This document shows positions 9,771-21,875 of a stretch of DNA of 64,000 nt, piece by piece. The translations under genes and the position numbers were made by a program. The stretch is from Fagopyrum homotropicum (lineage: Eukaryota; Streptophyta; Magnoliopsida; Caryophyllales; Polygonaceae): contig BSWB01000003.1 in assembly GCA_033239125.1 (NCBI GenBank), positions 111,930,320 to 111,994,319 on the forward strand. Reading direction: 5' to 3'. Under the pieces are notes generated by a model. It saw nothing but the letters and a program-made list of their open reading frames with translations. It did not search any database and was not told the origin of the DNA. Numbering within the stretch: the first letter of the stretch is position 1; every line of letters begins with the position of its first letter.

Positions 9771-12086
9771 TGTGATATCCGAAAAATTTTAATTTCCGAT
9801 GACTCCGAGTCAAATCGGTTTTTCTATCGGTCAACCTTTCTAAACTTACTTAAAGTTACTAAAACAAATTCTATCATTTTATGTACTATTGTAGTCACAT
9901 AAAATGATATAATTTCAAAACTTAAGTTAAGTTATGACATAAGTATAGACAAGATTTCGACAACTTTTGACGAATTTACGACAAGGACCCGACAACGGTT
10001 GACAAGACCATGACGAGGTATTGACAACTCCCAGCCCAACCTTCATCTTGTTTCTGGGCCAGTTTCTTAGGCACCTTAGCCCAAACCGTGGTGTCACCAA
10101 CCGGCCCAAACAACAACAACACATGGGAGGACTCCGCAGCTCGCAGCCCAGGGAGAAACGGGCCTGTTGCATCCAGCTCCGCAGCCCAGGAAGCCCATAT
10201 GCTGAAGGAAAACTTACTGAATTTCATGTGAAGAGCCAACCGTTACTTGCTTCTCCTCTCACCTCTTCTTAACTGCCGGATCTTTTAATTTTGGGAGTAT
10301 CACCTCAATAGCAGCCGAGAATCTCGCTCTTTCCTATATCATCCTTCGTCCCATCTTCAACTGCTCGGTTTAAGCTGTACGAGCTTACAGAACGAGACGC
10401 GGAGCAGGGGATGTGTGGGTTACTTGCTAGGCTGTTAGCTTTAATAGTTGCATCTAGGTTGTAAAGGGTAGTGTACAATTTGTTTTAGTGCTTAATGGGA
10501 CTCGAACAGGGGATGTGTGGGTTTAGTTTTGATCCTGAATGGTTGACAGTGGGTATCGAACTAGAGATCTCCTGCATCTACCATTTCCAGAATTTTTAGT
10601 TGAACTGATAAGCTGGCTATTTGGAGGATAAGTTTCGATACCTTATAATGAACATCCACCGTTGAATTTTTGATATGTTGTAGATGGAATTACATAGTTT
10701 TTTGTGTAAACACTTGGGAGAGAGTTAACGGTCGGATTAGGATCTACAAGGCCTTGAAGTAGGACAGTTGGGCTGATTTTGCAACAAAGGAAGAAAAATG
10801 ACTAAGTATAGAAATGTTAGTTTTACCCCAACTTTATAATTTTATGTAGGAGTGTTGGGTGAGAATTTGTGAAAGATCCTTGCCCTAGGTTTGGTATGCA
10901 TATCATAGAAAATTTAGAATTTTTATTCCGGAATTTTTATCTTTCAGTAGAGCCTTGGATCTTAACCTAAAGTCGGACCTTAACGACTTGTTATGAAAAT
11001 TTAGAAGTTTTTGTAACTCTTATAAATCCTCACTAAAGCTTTCTATGAGAACTAGATTTAGGACTTAGGTCCTAGAATATAATTTTAGAACTAAATAATA
11101 GACTTCTCGGAATTTCGAGATTAGGGGCAAAATGGTCTCTTTAACCTAAGAGAAACTTTTTCGTAAATTCTCTTCCTGAGATTGTACAACTTAGAAGTTT
11201 ATAACTTCTAAGAGTTTTGGGATGTAAAATTTGATCCACATGCCTTATTTGACAGGCGTTTGAGTTACCACGAGTACGGACCGTGTTGAGATTGATTAGA
11301 GTGTGATTTGATTCAGGTAAGTCATTGCGACTTACTTAGCCAGTTTATGGATGTTAGCTGAGTGAATGTAGTGGTGTGTGCAATGTGTGTTTATAATAAT
11401 AACCTGATAGGACGACTGTTATTATTATAGTTTAAAGTCCAAGTGTATGTATAACGGGCCGTGACATCACTGCCCAGCTCTGACAGGAGACTGGGAGGTT
11501 CTCTATACCCAAACCATACAAGTACAAGGTGAGATGCATCGGATCCATTCCTGATGGTTACATGGGGGCGGAGGCGAGGTTTGGGAATCCCTCGTGTCAC
11601 AAAATAAGTATCATTAGTAGGAGCCAATGACTTAAATGAAGATAATAAATGGATTGTTTGAAAGCATGATGAGTGTTTACTATTGCTATGTGTGTATGTG
11701 CTATTATTATTCTTCTAATGTTTAGATAGCTAGCTAATGGTTGTTCTGTTGTGTTTTTAGATTTACCGCAGGTTAGAGCAGCAGTTGAGTGATCCGGGAG
11801 TAGTGGTCAGTCGGGTCCCCGTACTCTTTAGAGTGGGGGTTTGGGTTGTTACTTTGTTGTCCTTTCCTCTTGTTAAGACAGTTAGTCTTTTCCGTTGTTT
11901 AAGAACAATAGGCTGTTAGACTTTGTTGCATTCATCTTGTTAAAAATACATTTTTATGAATTTCGGTTTTTCCTTATTTGTGTCTTGTTGCAAGATCCTA
12001 GTAATATTATTGTCAAACTGAGGTCGGGACCCATTGTGAGGTCCTAACCAGTAATGTCCCGAGTTCTAAGAATTTGGGGCATTACA
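9771..12086 (+). repeat. 3' LTR of the chromovirus
   Basis: 2316-bp LTR from TGTGATATCC to GGGGCATTACA, with TG...CA ends. Its internal open frames have no protein similarity I can recognise. The five bases after it (TCAAA) would be the target duplication, but its partner is lost with the 5' end. Confidence 0.8.
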
Positions 12087-12173
12087 TCAAAGAATATACA
12101 TCCATACATGCAGATTTATGAACATAAAACGTCTAATTTAGCCCAAAAATATAAAATATAATACATGCTATCA
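12087..12173 (-). mobile_element. Terminal 87 bp of a D-type LTR
   Basis: Similar to the last part of the LTR at about 8285-8371: shared ACATGCAGATT, ATAAAACGTCTAA and the LTR end CATGCTATCA. It is the outer end of a 5' LTR of a minus-strand D-type element and borders the chromovirus LTR directly. It probably belongs to the same lost element as the polypurine tract at 8372-8386. Confidence 0.7.
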
Positions 12174-13554
12174 ATATTCAGTAAGGATTTGAAAGATATG
12201 ATAAGATTTTATCTACTAGATAAGATCTCAATAATAATATCACTTGTAAATCTCTTTCCTCCTTGAACATTGTAGTTGGATAAAATCACATCTCACTCAG
12301 ATCCAATATAGAAATCTCGACTAAAAATAGAAAAATCATGAAACTTGTTGGCCAAGTAACGAAAAAATCTCGGCTTTAGGGTTTTGATACCACGGGCGAG
12401 ATTCTGTCTGAGGTGGGTTGGCTTGTGTTTAGGCTATAGAGTTTCTCTCTTCTCCAATATACATAGTCAACGCACGTTAAACTCAAAAATCTCACAAGGA
12501 ATGGCAACAAAGAAAAGAATCGATATTTAGATGACTCAAAGAAAACTCAAATAAAAATACTCAAACAAAATATATTCAACTTGACAACAAAGGTTTGGGT
12601 TGAACTTCAATCGATTAACATTGATACCACTTTTGAGCGGGTATATGCCGTAGTTTCCCGATCTAGACTGAAGTTCACGGAATCGACAACAAAAAGAAAT
12701 CACGACGGTAAATGATACATCTCGGACGAGATTTATGGATATGGCTGAGATTCTTTCAAAGAAACTTTGTCAACTGGATCAAAACTCTCAATAATAAATT
12801 ATCTTAACCCTTCCTTCTTCAACCTTACACAAGCCTTTTAAATAAGACACACAAAGAGGGACTAGTTTGACTAGTAACACCAATCTTCAACAAGATGAAC
12901 ACGCAAGAACAACCTAGCAAGGACTCACAACTGTTCAATCGACTATGAAGATTCTAAGATCCGGGTGTTATCACACGTCGATCAAAGAGGAAGCACATCG
13001 TGCAACCAGTCGAAGTACATATCGAAATGTTAGAAAGTCAAAACAAGGAAAAGTGGAGCGAACTTGTCGGTCAAAAAAGTACACATGCAAACTTTAAGGA
13101 ACCGCCAGTAAAAACCTCAAATTTTGAGTCTCTCACGAGTCGTCAAAATTTTGATCATCTGTCCACGAGCCCTCCCAATGAATAAAATAAAACCTCTTTT
13201 CAATGAAGCTCAATTGACCTTGACATCCATCAAACCAATTAGTATACTAGGAATGAAGAAAAATAAAACTTAATCAGTAGGAGTTTATCAACTAGATAAT
13301 TTGGTGTTTCTTCACTTTTCTTTGTATTTTTTATTCTATTAACTAAAAAATTGGATAAAAGGATTAAACGCAGAAGGAGGGGACTACCTTTCCACTAGAA
13401 AGGATTCTGTAATTATTGTTTCTCTTATTATACGGTAACAATCAAATTCTTTTAATCAATCAAATCAAATCATCAAATTTTCATCCTAATTAATCAAACT
13501 AATCATTGATTACTATTTTTACAAAAATAATTTTATCTTTATTATTATTATTAG
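12174..13554. other. Unassigned sequence with weak family D motifs
   Basis: No supported gene. Sequences such as CATCTCGGACGAGATT (near 12717) and GGGCGAGATTCTGTCTGAGG (near 12393) recall the D motif, so part of this may be an old, diverged Athila relative. A short open frame at 13000-13185 has no recognised similarity. An ATT-rich run at 13539-13552 precedes a possible splice acceptor. Confidence 0.4.
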
Positions 13555-13647
13555 GGGCTTTATAGTACGGAAAACTTTCGCTCTTTTGAAAATGATACGG
13601 GTTTTGGTTCAAGTCATTCCAGTGAAGAAAGTTTCAATCAAAATCTG
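13555..13647 (+). pseudogene. Possible isolated exon, unknown gene
   Basis: A 31-codon open stretch is bounded by a pyrimidine/ATT-rich tract ending in AG and by a GTATGT donor. The peptide is Ser-rich (FENDTGFGSSHSSEES). No start or stop and no partner exon are visible. It could be an exon captured by, or belonging to, the MULE-like gene on the same strand further right. The call rests only on splice-like borders and may be chance. Confidence 0.25.
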
Positions 13648-13939
13648 GTATGTTATAATTTATAATATATTTTATCTAGTATTTTTCATTTTATACTAAG
13701 TATGATATTAATTTTTTACTTTTAGAATTACAGTTTTTTATAAATATTCTTATTACCCTCCCGAATTGCCCCTTTACCGCTAAATTTTTGGATGAATAAT
13801 ATACCTTGTAACTAAGAAAATAAAGAAATTAAAATAACACAACTCGTTTGAAAATGATATTATAATTCGAAAAAATAAAAATCGCATAAATTGCGCTAAT
13901 AACGAAAGTACGTTGAACCCCTTTGTCGTTCTTGGGTCG

Positions 13940-14865
13940 TTCTCCACGATGGGGTCACACTTTCTACAGGCACCTACGACAAGAACTTGTTGTATAACTG
14001 TTCGATGTCCTGTGGCGTCGGGTTTCCTCCGCTCCTTTGAAGTTGGGCTAGTCGTGAGCCGATAAGAATGTGGCGTTGAGCTCGTTCAACCGCAAACGAG
14101 TTGGTATGTTGGTCACCATCTTGAATCCAATAGGACTTTAGGAGGTACGGATGACCATGAGCAATGTATCATGCCATGTAGTCCTCAAAATCCTGCCAAG
14201 GAGCTACAACGAACGGTATCTCATGCAATCGGGTACAAATGGCTTGTTCGGTATGTCGTAGGCCCCATCTATGCTCCTCGTCATCAAACTACAACTAGTA
14301 ATGTCGTGAAAACCTAGTTCTTCTAGTCGGATGGGTTGGAGAGGAATTTCTTGAACCCTTCTGAATTGACGTGTCACCCTATCAGGATGATATGGCTCCA
14401 CCACTTTCCCGATTTGGATCGTTCCCCTGTACAAAGAAAGGCGTACGATAGCATGGTGTCCGTATGGAAACCATATCACCTGACTCGCGTCCAAACACTT
14501 TTCTGTTAACGAAGCAATCGATTAGAAGAAACTTCTAAAGTCCGTCCAATCTCAAAATGGACCCCGATTGGGCCATGTTGAACGTTGGGGCCCGTGGCAA
14601 TGCATGCTTGGAAACACAAGAAATGAATGAAGATTTAGTGTTGTATATTGAGAAAACATAAGTGGTAGTATATTAATGTGAATTATAAATGTGAAATTAG
14701 TATTGTACTTACCTCAAGAAGAGCGGTGAACCCGACAATCTGCGTCGTTCCACTTCGGGAGGCCTCACCGAATTGTCTATAGAGGTAAGCGAGGGTGATG
14801 GTTCCCCATGCTATTGCGCCGGTTGCGTTGTGATCGCGCACAATTTTCAGATTCCTATTGCACAA
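13940..14865 (-). pseudogene. Plant mobile domain (aminotransferase-like) pseudogene
   Basis: Fits the plant mobile domain family, found in transposons and in a few silencing-related host genes. The first exon piece (14865 to about 14712) has the typical WGTITLAYLYRQFGEAS block, which ends in a region read as QIVGFTALLEV before an intron-like gap. The second (from about 14505) has VIWFPYG, the hallmark VVEPYHPDRVTRQFRRVQEIP and, after a frame break near 14210, an AWYIAHGHPYLLKSYW-like C-terminal part. Breaks and missing N-terminal sequence mark it as a pseudogene. Such domains are often carried together with MULE/OTU sequences, as here. Confidence 0.65.
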
Positions 14866-14999
14866 TGTGTCTCATCATTGTCTCACCTTGCTACAGAATG
14901 AGTTCATGAAGGTATGCTCCAATAGTTACAATCCTGAGTGCATAAATTGCTACACAAGGAGTACATAAGGCATATCGTGCACCCACGAAATTGCAAACA

Positions 15000-15419
15000 T
15001 CCTTTGTGAAGGACGGGTCTTCATGGAAACTGGCATCCATGTCTTTTGGCGTCAAATACATTGGTTAAACACCACGGTCAACGACTCGAGCACGCCTACT
15101 GCTCCGGTCCATGTAAATGAGGTGGCAGTGGAGGACCTTCAAACAACGATAGAGACGGGTGCATTGTCAGAGTTCGAGTTAAACAAGACTCGGTACCATG
15201 TGGAGAACGCTTAAAGACCCGGCGAGCGTGTTCCTAGAGGAGCCCGAGACTAACACAAATATATAGGGAAGACCAAAGAAGGATCCATATGAGCGAAAGA
15301 AATCAAGTTTTGAACACATGAAAGAAAAGAAGGATAAGGCAAGGGCTGAAAGACAACGAAAATGGGCGGTTGTGATAGGAGGTTATGACTTTGGGGTCAA
15401 GAATTTAGAGGCTTTTATG
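15000..15419 (+). pseudogene. MULE-type transposase/OTU gene, first part (split by element A)
   Basis: Plus-strand coding remnant resembling the C-terminal part of plant Mutator-like proteins that end in an OTU-like peptidase. From 15023 it reads GIHVFWRQIHWL, then after a frameshift near 15215 LKDPASVFLEEPE, an in-frame stop, GRPKKDPYERKK and a basic Lys/Arg-rich stretch. It runs in frame across the duplicated target GTTCC into the segment at 52745-53405. The same frame continuing after removal of element A is strong evidence that this was one gene. No upstream transposase catalytic domain is seen. Confidence 0.65.
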
Positions 15420-15424
15420 GTTCC

Positions 15425-16905
15425 TGATAGGTGATGGAATCACTATCAATTAGGATAGTTTTTAGAGTCTTTTTATTGCATTTGTGTCGGTTTATGCTAC
15501 TAACTCCTTGGTCCAGAAGAAGAAGACTAAAAGAAGCTAAGGAAGGAGTTATAAGCACTTAGGAGTGAAGATCGTTCATGAAGCAAAGCTTCTGTTGCCT
15601 CACCGCCCCCGCGGAGCCTTGTCACCGCCCCTGTGGGTGACACCTTACTCCGGAGTGCTCCCTACGCCTTCGCCAGCGCCAGCCACGAAGACTGTCACGG
15701 CCCCTACGTCAACCCCTGGCGCCCCTGCGGTGACTTGCCCTGAAGAAGCGAAGACCAGCGCCCCTGCGCCTTCCCCTGCACCTCTGCCTGCGCCTCAACC
15801 TGGGAGCTGGAAGGTAAAGAGTCTGCTTCACCGCCCCTGCGTTGACACTGGGACGCCCCGGCGGCTTGGCATCAGAAACGGCAGAAAGTTGAAGAGTCAG
15901 ACGTTTGAAGAGCATTAAAGATCCGCCCCTGCGGAATTGCCTAGCCGTCCCTGCGGTCATGAAGAAGATCAAGCGTTTTTGCCTTCACCGCCCCTACGGA
16001 GCTGAAGGCCGCCCCTGCGGTTCAACGACAAAAGCTTTACTCCGGCTGTTTACACCACCTTTATGGCATTAAAGGTGGCTGTTTTGGGCCGGCCATTTAC
16101 TCCTATTTAGTATCTTTTGTAGTATAAATAGACCTTTGTTGATTGCTAGAAGGATCCAACTTGTTTTCCAACATTTTCCACTTAGAAACCAATTTTCATT
16201 TCCATTGTAATGAGTTGCTACCTCCCTTGCTACATTGGGTTGGTTTGAAGCTGTGTTGTTACTTTGGTTGTAAGTTTTCTTTAATTCAGTAATGCTTTAT
16301 GTTATTTGATCTCCATTGTCTAATTGCATGTTTTACTATTACTTGAGATTGATCACCTTAGGTTCTAAAGTGCATGCAAAGAACTAGAATTAATAGGTTC
16401 CGGGTTCGGATCTTTAATCTAGTAGTAAACTTTAAGTAATAACGGGTTGTAATCACTGAAAGAAAAGGAACACAAATATAAAGATAAGCTTAACGGTTTT
16501 AATCTTTTCTTTATATCCCTTAGTCTTTGTTTGAAAGCTAACTTGTTAATTGTTCTTGTAGGTTTACGGAACACTAACCTAAGTTGTGTTGATGCCGGTT
16601 GGCTCAACACATATATATGATCGAGATGGGAGATTACTTGAAAACTTGTAAAAGGAACTCACTAAAGTAGCAATTGCATGCTAAGAATCAACCTAGTGTA
16701 GATTCATCCATTATTGTCTTACTTGTTGCGTTATTTGTTTCCATAAGTTTTTGTGCATCGATTTAACCAAACCCACCCCCCCCCCCCTTGTTACTTGTTT
16801 CAATAATCAATAATTGCATCTAATAAAACACCTTAACTCTCTTGGGTTCGATCCTTACTTAACGACTATACTTGTTTTAGTCGACCGTAGAAATACTGCC
16901 AGTCA
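15425..16905 (+). repeat. 5' LTR of element A
   Basis: 1481 bp from TGATAGGTGATGG to GCCAGTCA. It matches 51215-52739 with small substitutions and indels; the 3' copy is longer near its end (extra sequence around 52683-52715). Exact GCCCCTGCGG motifs lie at 15721, 15925 and 16011. A 117-codon Pro/Ala-rich frame (15565-15918) recurs in the 3' LTR and is probably a by-product of the motif. A run of 14 C lies near 16777. Confidence 0.93.
16123..16130 (+). promoter_or_regulatory. Candidate TATA box of element A LTR
   Basis: TATAAATA inside the 5' LTR, repeated at 51913-51920 in the 3' LTR. Transcription would run toward gag. Position is inferred from sequence only. Confidence 0.5.
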
Positions 16906-16910
16906 AATTT

Positions 16911-16927
16911 CGGCGCCGTTTCCGGAG
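16911..16927 (+). other. Primer binding site of element A
   Basis: CGGCGCCGTTTCCGGAG begins 6 bases after the LTR end. It is a diverged form of the tRNA-Asp complement (TGGCGCCGTTGCCGGGG) found intact in B. Confidence 0.75.
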
Positions 16928-16977
16928 AGTTTTAGTGTTTCTATTGTTATTACTGATTATTGGTTTGAACCATTTTT

Positions 16978-18217
16978 ATGGTTCAAACCCGTGCTACTAA
17001 CTCCGGCTTTGCTTCTTTTGATCCAAAAATTGAGAGGACGCACATCCGGCAACGAAGACAACAACAACTCCAACAAGAAATGGTTGATCGTACTCTTCGT
17101 CAACTTACTCAGCCCACTTTGGCTCAAAACCCTCTTGCAGTCACCATACCGGCATTAGAGGAAGGAGTAAATTTTGAGCTCAAGCCGGGTCTCATTCACT
17201 TGCTCCCATCTTTCCATGGGCTAAGTGGTGAAGACCCCATCAAACACCTTGGGAAGTTCCATACCGTGTGTATGAGCATGAAGCCGGCCAACATTACCGA
17301 AGAATAAATCAAGATGAGGGCCTTCGGCTTCACACTCAAAGATTCAGCGGATGATTGGTATTACCACCTTCCATCCGGGAGTATCGACACTTGGGAGAAC
17401 CTCCACAAGGCGTTTTTGGAGAAATACTCTCTGCCAAAAAGGTGAATAGCTTGAAGAAAGATATAAGCAACATCAAGCAAGAGGCGAACGAAACTCTCTA
17501 CGAGTACTTCGAAATATTAGCCCGCCTCCGATCCAGCTGTCCTTTTCACGGATATTCAACTCAAGATCTAGTCTTGTACTTGTACAATGGCTTGCTAGAC
17601 AATGAAAGGAGGATCGTTGATGCGGTTTGCGGAGGTAATATTCTTAACTCTACTCCTGACCTTGATTTGGAAAAGATACAGGAACTAGAAGAAGGAACCC
17701 GGAACTTTGGAAGGACTCCGTCCAAGAAAGGTGTTCATGCCGTAAATACCGGGAAGAGTGAGATCTCCACTGAGCTCGCGGAGCTGAAGGAGATGGTGAA
17801 GAGACTAACATTTATGGGAACCCCACAGCAGCTCAAAGCTTGTGGAGTGTGTGTTGACCCATATCATCCAACGGACATGTGCCCACAAGTCCAAGATGAT
17901 GATGCTGAAGTGAACGCAATAGGCTATGGACAATCATAGCAGCAAAGGCCTAGGAACGATCCTTATGCGCAGAATTTCATGTCAAATTGGTGTGACCAAC
18001 AGAATTTCCGTTGGAGGGATCAACAAAACCAACAACAACAGCCCCGTCAAGGTAAGTATCAAACAACTGAAGATATGTTATAGGTTTGACTAAACACTTT
18101 GCTACTCATGTCCAAACAACAGAATCTAGCATCAAAAACCTTGAAAAACAAGTTGGGCAAATGGCGGAAGCCATTTCAAGGACCGAATCTAGATTTTCTG
18201 GAGGATTGCCTTCCTAG
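16978..18217 (+). pseudogene. gag: gag of element A, broken
   Basis: Nucleocapsid/capsid precursor gene. It opens at 16978 (MVQTRATNSGF) and shows the plant Gag retrotransposon block: PLAVTIPALEEGVNFELKP, HLPSGSIDTWENLHKAFLEKY and SCPFHGYSTQDLVLYLYNGL. TAA at 17305-17307 and a frameshift near 17445 break it. A CxxC...HxxxxC arrangement (CGVCVDPYHPTDMC, near 17850-17880) resembles a zinc knuckle. A Gln/Asn-rich tail follows a further stop at 17937, and TAG at 18215-18217 ends this part. B and C lack an obvious knuckle, which separates A from that family. Confidence 0.85.
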
Positions 18218-19609
18218 ACGTTTATAACTCCCAAGGAGAATGTTAGTGCCCTAAAGTTAAGAAGTGGGAAGCAAATCCAACAAAAACTAGAAAAAGAATC
18301 ACAAAGCAAACCTTCTGTCGATTTCACCGCACCCACAGCCGCCCCTGCGGCTGCAACTGCGCCCAGCACCGAGCAGATACCGCCCCTGCGGCTGGACGTC
18401 CCCGCCCCTGCGGTTAAAACCCCTGAGCCGCCTCTGCGCATACAAGTTGACGCCCCTGCGGAAAACACGACAGAAGGTTCTACTGAGAAGGATTCTTACA
18501 TCCGGCCTAACTTTCCGCCACTGTACTCTGAGAAACCACCAGCTCCTTTTCCTGAGGCCCTGAAGGAGAGAAAAATCATTGAGGACAAAGACTTCTTTGA
18601 AACTTTTTCCCAAAGCGAGGTAAACATTCCCCTCCTTAAGTTGGTGAAAAGTATTCCTAAGTATGCTCGTTTCTTAAAGGAACTTTGCACTATCAAGAGA
18701 AACCAGAAGCTGAAGGGGAAACAAAAAGTACAAGTAAGTGAGCATGTGTCGGCTGTTTTCCAACGGAGAATGCCCAAGAAGTGCAGCGATCCGGGCATGG
18801 TAAGCATTCCTCGTGTTATAGGGGAAACCCGCTTTGACAAAGCAATGCTTGATCTTGGTGCTTCTATCAATGTTTTACCATATTCGATTTACAAATCACT
18901 TGGAATTGGGCCATTAATGGAAACTAGGATTGTAGTACAACTTGCTGATAGATCGAATGTGTACCCGAAAGGGATAATTGAAGATGTATTAGTAATGGTA
19001 GACATCCTAATATTTCCTGCTGATTTCTTTGTAATGGATATGGAAAATGATTCACATGATGCGCCCATTCTGTTAGGTAGGCCATTTCTAAAAACTGCTA
19101 GGACTAAAATTGATTATGTTAGTGGCAAATTGACCATGGAGTTTGATGGTAAAGTAGTGGAATTTGACATCTATGATGCAATGAGATTTCCTAGTGATGA
19201 TCATTCTTTATGCGCTATTGACATTGTTGAACCTTTTGTGCAAGATGTTTTTGATAACTCTGATATTGATGAATTGAAAAATGTAATTGAGCATGGCATT
19301 GATGGTTTTAAAGCAGATTATGTATTAACATCCAACATAAAAGAGGTCCTAGCCCAATTAGATGGACATAAAAAGCTACCTATCTCCAATTTGGCCATTG
19401 GGCCCACTTTACTAATCCCAAGCGAGAAGCTTGTTCCGTCTATAGTGCAGACACCAGAAATAGAATTGAAGGACCTTCCGTCACACCTCAAGTACGTTTT
19501 CCTTGGAGAACACAATAACTTGCCGGTGATCATCTCCAACAAGTTGACTACCGGTCAAGAAAACAAGTTAGTGCAAGTGCTAAAAGAGCACAAGACGGCC
19601 CTTGGATAG
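18218..19609 (+). pseudogene. pol: Gag C-terminal linker and protease of element A
   Basis: One open frame of 463 codons between two TAG stops. It starts with a Gag-Pol linker (ITPKENVSALKLRSGKQ), continues through a Pro/Ala-rich segment encoded by the GCCCCTGCGG motif, then FPEALKERK and a conserved IPKYARFLKELC block. The aspartic protease has MLDLGASINVLP and PILLGRPFLKTARTKID. The end (LPSHLKYVFLG, VLKEHKTALG) leads into RT, separated from it only by TAG at 19607-19609. The protease looks intact. The loss of an upstream start makes independent expression unlikely. Confidence 0.85.
18341..18461 (+). repeat. Family A motif cluster inside the coding frame
   Basis: Four exact GCCCCTGCGG copies at 18341-18350, 18382-18391, 18404-18413 and 18452-18461, plus variants. 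They keep the frame open and encode AAPAA, PPLRL, PAPAV and APAE-type peptides in different frames, so the DNA word and not the peptide is conserved. Confidence 0.8.
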
Positions 19610-21117
19610 ACCATTGCGGACATCAAAGGGATAAGCCCTTCAACTTTATGCATAGGATCTTACTTGAGGATGAAGCTAAACCCTCTAGGCAACCTCAACG
19701 GAGGTTGAATCCGCCAATGATGGACGTGGTCAAGAAGGAAGTGTTGAAGCTCCTCCAAGTGGATATGATCTTCCCTATTTCGGATAGCACTTGGGTTAGT
19801 CCAACCCAAGTGGTTCCAAAAAAAGGAGGCATCACCATGGTGGAAAATAAACATGGAGAGATGGTTCCGAGCAAAACACAAACCGGATGGAGAGTTTGCA
19901 TTGACTACCACAAGCTCAACAAGGTAACACGAAAAGACCATTTCCCATTACCTTTTATCAACCAAATGTTGGAACGTCTTGTAGGTCATCAGTACTACTG
20001 CTTCCTTGATGGATATTCGGGCTATTTCCAATTAGCCATCGCACCAGAAGACCAAGAAAAGACGACGTTCACTTGCCCATTTGGCACTTTTGTGTACCGC
20101 AGAATTCCATTTGGACTCTGCAATGCACCCGGCACTTTCCAATGGTGCATGATAAGTATTTTCTCCGAATACATAGAAAATTTCATTGAAGTCTTTATGG
20201 ATGATTTTACCGTCCATGGAGACAGTTTTGACGCATGTTTAGGACATTTGAAACTGGTTCTTGAAAAATGGGTTGAAACCAATTTGGTTCTTAACTCGGA
20301 AAAATGTCATTTCATGGTCGAACAAGGAATTGTGCTAGGACATGTAATATCCTCAAAAGGGATAGAGGTAGATAGGGCAAAGGTTGATGTAATTCAAAAT
20401 TTACCTTATCCTACTAATGTTCGGGAAATCCGATCTTTTCTTGGTCATGCAGGTTTCTACCGACGTTTCATCAAAGATTTTTCAAAGATCTCGGCACCCC
20501 TATGTGAATTGCTCAAGAAAGATGTCACCTTCATAGTAGATGAGGATTGCAAAAAAGCTTTCGACACTTTGAAGGCATGTCTTACCACCGCACCAATCAT
20601 CCGTTCTCCGGATTGGGAGAAACCTTTCGAAATCATGTGCAACGCTAGTGATTACGCCGTTGGAGCAGTCTTGGGACAAAAAGATGGACGGGCTTCACAT
20701 GTGATCCATTATGCGTCTATGACACTCAATACAACACAAAGGAATTACTCTACCACCGAGAAAGAGATGTTTGCGGTGGTTTTTGCCCTTGAGAAATTCA
20801 AGCAGTACCTACTTGGGATAAAGGTAATTATTTTCACTGACCATGCAGCTCTTAGGTATCTCATGACGAAAAAGGAAGCAAAACCACGATTGATTCGATG
20901 GGTGCTCCTCCTAAGCGAGTTTAACCAGGAGATACGGGACAAGAAGGGGGTTGAGAACCTGGTGGCCGATCATTTGAGTAGGCTAGTGAAAGAAGAGGAG
21001 GATCCAGGAAAAGGAAGAGAGATAGATGGAAGCTTTCCAGACGATACATTTTACACAACTCTCTGTTGTGTAACCGCCCCCGCGCCTCACACCAGCCGCC
21101 CCTGCGGCTTAGTCTAG
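19610..21117 (+). pseudogene. pol: Reverse transcriptase and RNase H of element A
   Basis: Open from after the TAG at 19607 to TAG at 21115-21117. RT blocks: WVSPTQVVPKKGG, WRVCIDYHKLN, RRIPFGLCNAPGTFQW and catalytic FMDDF (near 20198-20212). RNase H has MCNASD where B and C have MCDASD, so the first catalytic Asp position reads Asn; TEKEMFA and TDHAALRYL are kept. The frame ends VADHLSRL, DGSFPDDTF and then a motif-encoded tail. The RT core itself has no internal stop. The Asn substitution would be expected to harm RNase H. Confidence 0.88.
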
Positions 21118-21129
21118 GCGCCCCTGCGG

Positions 21130-21870
21130 AATTGTCGACAGAGGTTTGTCTTAAGCTCCAATCTTTTAAACCTTGGTTTGTTGACATTGTGAACTTCATT
21201 GTCAAGAAAGAGTATCCCCCAGACTTCACCAAGGCACAACGAGAGAAGGTAAAGGCTGAAGCTCGACACTATGTTTGGGACGATCCTTACCTTTGGAAGC
21301 ATTGTAGTGACCAAGTGATCCGACATTGCATTCCGGACAATGAGGTACAATACGTCCTAACTTTCAGTCATTCTGAAGCATGTAGGGGGCACTTTGGGGC
21401 AAACAAAATTGCAAGAAAAGTTTTGGATGCAGGTTTCTTTTGGCCACACATTTTTTGAGACCCTTTTGCGTTTTACAAAGTGTGTGATAGATGCCAAAGG
21501 GTAGGAAATCTTTCCATGAGACATGAAATGCCCCAATCCTCTCTTATATTTTGCGAAATATTTGACGTTCGGGGAATTGATTTCATGGCGCCGTTTCCTA
21601 CTTCATTCGGGCACACATATATTTTGCTTGCGGTGGACTATGTTTCCAAGTAGGTGGAAGGAAAGGCCACCAAAATTGATGATTCGAAAGTGGTTGCAGC
21701 GTTTCTTAAGGAAAACATTTTCGCACGATTTGGAGTTCCGAAAGCCTTAATCAGCGATAGGGGTACCCATTTCTACAACAAGATGATCACAACTCTCCTT
21801 AAGAAGTATCATGTCCACCAACGGGTGTCAACAGCCTATCATCCACAAACAAATGGCCAAGCTGAGGTAT
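21130..21870 (+). pseudogene. pol: Integrase of element A, first part (split by element B)
   Basis: The zinc-binding N-terminal region shows HSEACRGHFG and CDRCQRVGN. The catalytic core begins with GIDFMAPFP, the first Asp in LLAVDYVSK and the second in LISDRGTHF, and reaches HPQTNGQAEVSN where element B is inserted. TGA at 21457-21459 and TAG near 21650 interrupt it. The frame resumes across the duplicated CTAAC at 34671-34675 with no base lost, giving a precise insertion point in the core domain. Confidence 0.87.
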
Positions 21871-21875
21871 CTAAC
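21871..21875. repeat. Target site duplication of element B (left copy)
   Basis: CTAAC here and at 34671-34675, directly flanking the TG and CA ends of element B. Removing B and one copy restores continuity of the interrupted integrase frame. Confidence 0.95.

Larger units (their letters stand above)
8395..12086 (+). mobile_element. 5'-truncated Tekay/Del-type chromovirus
   Basis: Plus-strand Ty3/gypsy remnant with the C-terminal half of pol (integrase, chromodomain), 3' noncoding sequence, polypurine tract and a complete 3' LTR (9771-12086). The left end cuts abruptly into D-family sequence, and no 5' LTR, gag, protease or RT is present. Sequence right of 12086 is a D-type LTR tail, so the element had probably inserted into a D-type LTR before the 5' part was lost. 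Confidence 0.85.

Noticed and set aside
10021..10272. Open frames on both strands at 9927-10272
   Set aside because: Inside the chromovirus 3' LTR; no similarity, mutually overlapping.
15565..15918. Pro/Ala-rich 117-codon frame, also at 51355-51708 in the other LTR of A
   Set aside because: It is shared by both LTR copies, but its composition follows the GCCCCTGCGG motif and no domain is seen; its preservation reflects LTR identity.
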